DNA of 8,484 bases from Candidatus Woesearchaeota archaeon. GTDB taxonomy: Archaea > Nanobdellota > Nanobdellia > Woesearchaeales > GW2011-AR9. Shown piece by piece: positions 6,801 to 8,484 of the stretch. The notes under the pieces were generated by a model, which was not told where the DNA came from, did not search any database, and saw only the letters and a program-made list of their open reading frames with translations. The position numbers and the translations under genes are program-made. Each line of letters opens with the position of its first letter. The first letter of the stretch is position 1. The DNA is taken from positions 1-8,484 of the forward strand of contig JACOZM010000136.1 in the NCBI GenBank assembly GCA_016181345.1, read 5' to 3'.

Positions 6801-6962
6801 ATGGTTAAAAAGGGAAATGATAAGTTTACGATTTCTGTAGATAAATCTATTAAGGATAAATTCAAGTTTCTTTGTGAAGAGCAAGGCTTGCAGCCTGGAA
6901 AGCAGATCGAGCTGTTGTTAAAGCAAAAAATAGAGGAGTTAAATGAAAAAAAGAGGAAATAG
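6801..6962 (+). CDS. Ribbon-helix-helix (CopG/Arc-like) repressor, 53 aa
   Basis: This small protein has the RHH pattern: a basic N-terminus (MVKKGN), a beta strand KFTISVD (residues 8-14) that would insert in the major groove, helix A (KSIKDKFKFLCEEQ, 15-28), a GLQPG turn (29-33), helix B (KQIELLLKQKIEEL, 34-47) and a basic tail. RHH proteins dimerise and bind short inverted repeats as tandem dimers. The start is fixed by P2 and O2 lying directly upstream, which suggests autorepression of the operon it forms with protein C. The last 20 bases overlap the start of protein C. It does not look like a toxin-antitoxin pair, because the downstream partner is a large exported protein. The exact RHH subfamily is unknown. 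Confidence 0.85.
   Translation: MVKKGNDKFTISVDKSIKDKFKFLCEEQGLQPGKQIELLLKQKIEELNEKKRK
6933..6938 (+). promoter_or_regulatory. Ribosome-binding site for protein C
   Basis: GAGGAG lies 4 bases before ATG 6943, within the RHH coding sequence. It supports ATG 6943 as the start and internal initiation on the shared transcript. Confidence 0.65.
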
Positions 6963-8484
6963 AGACAAATATGCTATTGCTGGACTCTTCATTGTGCCTA
7001 TTTTACTTTTGGCACTCTTCTTTTTTAATCATCAAGAGGAGCTAGCATTCTTATCCTCCGCAAAAAGTTATCTTACCGGAGCAGTTGTTTCTGATGGAAG
7101 TGGAGAATTACCCAGTGGCATAATTCGCGTATTAGATGCTGAAGCAAACTCAACGAGTTGCGGGTATGTGAACACAAATATCACTTTAACCGCGGGGATT
7201 GTGAACTCCACCGGAACCTGTTTTACTATTAATATCTCCAATCTGGTGTTAGATTGCGCAGGATCAACTATTTTATATGGACAAGACGTATTCGGATGGG
7301 GTGTAAATAATACTGGATTTAATAATATAACAGTAAAAAATTGTCTTATCTTTACTGGTTCTGCCATTGACACAAGCAATTATGGCCTTTATTTCACCAA
7401 CGGAGTTAATAGCACTATTCGGAATAACTCTATCAAGACAAACGGTTCTGGTAGTTCTGATTACGGTATATATTTGCTAAAATACAATTATACTACCATG
7501 GAATTAAATACTATTCAAACAAATGGAACTTCTTCAAATCATGGAATATATTTATCTGACGGACTGAATAGCACATTAAGGAATAATACAATTACTACGA
7601 ATGGAACTAGCAGTAGCAATTACGGGATGTATCTATTGAGGTATAATGATAGTTTAATTGCTAATTCTACTATTTCATCTTACAGCAGCGGTGGTTATGG
7701 TGTATATCTTTCTGCGAGTGGCACTAATACTTTGAGGAGCAACAATATTACAACAAGAACTTCTATCTTGAATAGCCAATCTCGTGGTATTTTAATCGAT
7801 GGAAAAAACTCTTTTAACCTGATTATTAATAATACTATCTTGGCAGACTGCCAAAATTGCCATACTATTGCAATCAGTGGCGGTAATAACAACACAGTAA
7901 GGGAAAATACTATTTTAACAGCACAAAGTAATGGCAATGATCATGGTATTGATATCACTGGGGGGTCTAAACACGTTGTTGATGGTAATACAATGAACAT
8001 AGGGGGCTCGGATACAGGAATGTATTTAGCGGCTTCAACAAGTTTAGAGGTTAGAAATAATCTTTTCCCGTTGATCTCCACAGTATATAACGATTTTGGG
8101 ATAAGATTGGTTGCAACCAATGATTCCACTTTTAATAATAATACGTTTGCAAGCGAGTCGAGATGGGGATTTACCTTCGATTCTAATTCATCAAACAATA
8201 CGTTTAGCAGTAATGCTATTCTCTTGAATGACAGTACTGGGGAAAATTATGGTTTTTGGCTGAATCAAGGGTCTAACAATTTATTTATTAACAATAATAT
8301 TACTGTTGGAAGCCAAGGAACGACGATAGATACATCGGGATTCCGGTTAGATGGAACTAGCAAGGATAATATCTTCATAAATAATATTGTTTCTTTGTCA
8401 TCTAGTCATGTTTCCATCTATGATACAACGGCAAATGTTCAGAATGCCCTTATCTATAATAATTCCTTTGGCCAGATCAATTGG
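6943..8484 (+). CDS. Beta-helix surface protein C, 3'-truncated by window edge
   Basis: The frame stays open for 514 codons to the right edge with no stop. The protein begins with a basic MKKRGNRDK, a membrane or signal segment (residues 11-28), then an LTG motif (44-46) placed as in protein B. A beta-helix entry with Cys 73, 93, 105 and 134 matches the B cysteines in pattern (STSCG, CFTIN, LDC, KNC). From residue 146 onward come tandem rungs of about 24-30 residues with N-x-G-[IM]-Y and NNT patterns. The predicted product is an exported, probably membrane-anchored and N-glycosylated surface protein of the same family as A and B. Whether it also ends in the shared C-terminal domain cannot be seen. 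It is co-transcribed with the RHH gene, overlapping it by 20 bases. Confidence 0.9.
   Translation, partial: MKKRGNRDKYAIAGLFIVPILLLALFFFNHQEELAFLSSAKSYLTGAVVSDGSGELPSGIIRVLDAEANSTSCGYVNTNITLTAGIVNSTGTCFTINISNLVLDCAGSTILYGQDVFGWGVNNTGFNNITVKNCLIFTGSAIDTSNYGLYFTNGVNSTIRNNSIKTNGSGSSDYGIYLLKYNYTTMELNTIQTNGTSSNHGIYLSDGLNSTLRNNTITTNGTSSSNYGMYLLRYNDSLIANSTISSYSSGGYGVYLSASGTNTLRSNNITTRTSILNSQSRGILIDGKNSFNLIINNTILADCQNCHTIAISGGNNNTVRENTILTAQSNGNDHGIDITGGSKHVVDGNTMNIGGSDTGMYLAASTSLEVRNNLFPLISTVYNDFGIRLVATNDSTFNNNTFASESRWGFTFDSNSSNNTFSSNAILLNDSTGENYGFWLNQGSNNLFINNNITVGSQGTTIDTSGFRLDGTSKDNIFINNIVSLSSSHVSIYDTTANVQNALIYNNSFGQINW
7378..8484 (+). repeat. Tandem beta-helix rungs in protein C (to window edge)
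   Basis: About 14 units are visible. The first four are regular, 26 or 27 residues (NYGLYF, DYGIYL, NHGIYL, NYGMYL starts), and closest to those of protein B. Later units are more diverged and vary in length. The DNA 9-mer AATACTATT typical of protein B appears here only at 7507 and 7906, so the array has diverged more at the nucleotide level. Confidence 0.85.

Noticed and set aside
7849..7863. CXXCH (Cys-Gln-Asn-Cys-His) in protein C, resembling a haem c attachment motif
   Set aside because: It falls at the turn of an ordinary beta-helix rung, occurs once, and nothing nearby suggests cytochrome maturation. Chance or a local disulfide is more likely.
7068..8198. Several reverse-strand open frames over the right end
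   Set aside because: They are antisense shadows of protein C, whose + strand frame runs unbroken from 6943 to the window edge with a signal segment and regular rungs.
6801..8484. RHH gene plus following gene as a toxin-antitoxin pair
   Set aside because: The downstream product is a large exported beta-helix protein with no toxin features, although the small RHH gene with overlapping neighbour superficially looks like an antitoxin arrangement.

Overview
This AT-rich window reads as archaeal. TATA boxes of the TTTATAAA/TTTAAATA type sit about 26 bases before a very short or absent leader, ribosome-binding sites are of the AGGTG/GAGG kind, and the large exported proteins are right-handed beta-helix proteins full of Asn-X-Ser/Thr sequons. 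Small tightly packed genes and a Leu-Thr-Gly motif shortly after the N-terminal membrane segment make me lean towards a DPANN-type archaeon (Woesearchaeota/Pacearchaeota-like), but that placement is inference. All genes lie on the + strand. I saw no tRNA, rRNA, CRISPR array or insertion sequence.

Layout. (1) Positions 2-1687 are the 3' part of a large surface protein (A); its reading frame is open to the left window edge, so the true start lies outside. (2) A 76-residue winged-helix DNA-binding protein (1684-1914) overlaps A by ATGA. (3) A complete 1515-residue surface protein (B, 1914-6461, GTG start) overlaps the winged-helix gene by one base. (4) A second winged-helix gene (6458-6681) overlaps B by ATGA in the same way but carries a one-base deletion, so it is frameshifted. 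(5) The only real intergenic gap (6682-6800) holds two near-identical TATA-plus-operator modules 73 bp apart. (6) A 53-residue ribbon-helix-helix (RHH) protein (6801-6962) starts directly at the end of the second operator. (7) A third beta-helix surface protein (C, 6943 to beyond 8484) overlaps the RHH gene by 20 bases and is cut by the right edge.

The 3' part of A plus its winged-helix gene (2-1914) and the 3' part of B plus its broken winged-helix gene (4788-6681) are tandem copies about 4.77 kb apart. They share the last beta-helix domain, a DxDxDG calcium-type loop, a Ser/Thr/Pro/Ala linker and a distinctive C-terminal domain of about 260 residues. B and C share the N-terminal half: membrane segment, LTG motif, four-cysteine entry and 26/27-residue rungs. 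The window is therefore an expanding family of modular cell-surface proteins, each joined by stop-start overlap to a small DNA-binding protein. In two cassettes that protein is a downstream winged helix; in the third it is an upstream RHH protein that probably represses its own doubled promoter. The most interesting proposal is that this is a regulated surface-protein repertoire, for example for attachment or surface variation, with dedicated regulators built into each cassette.
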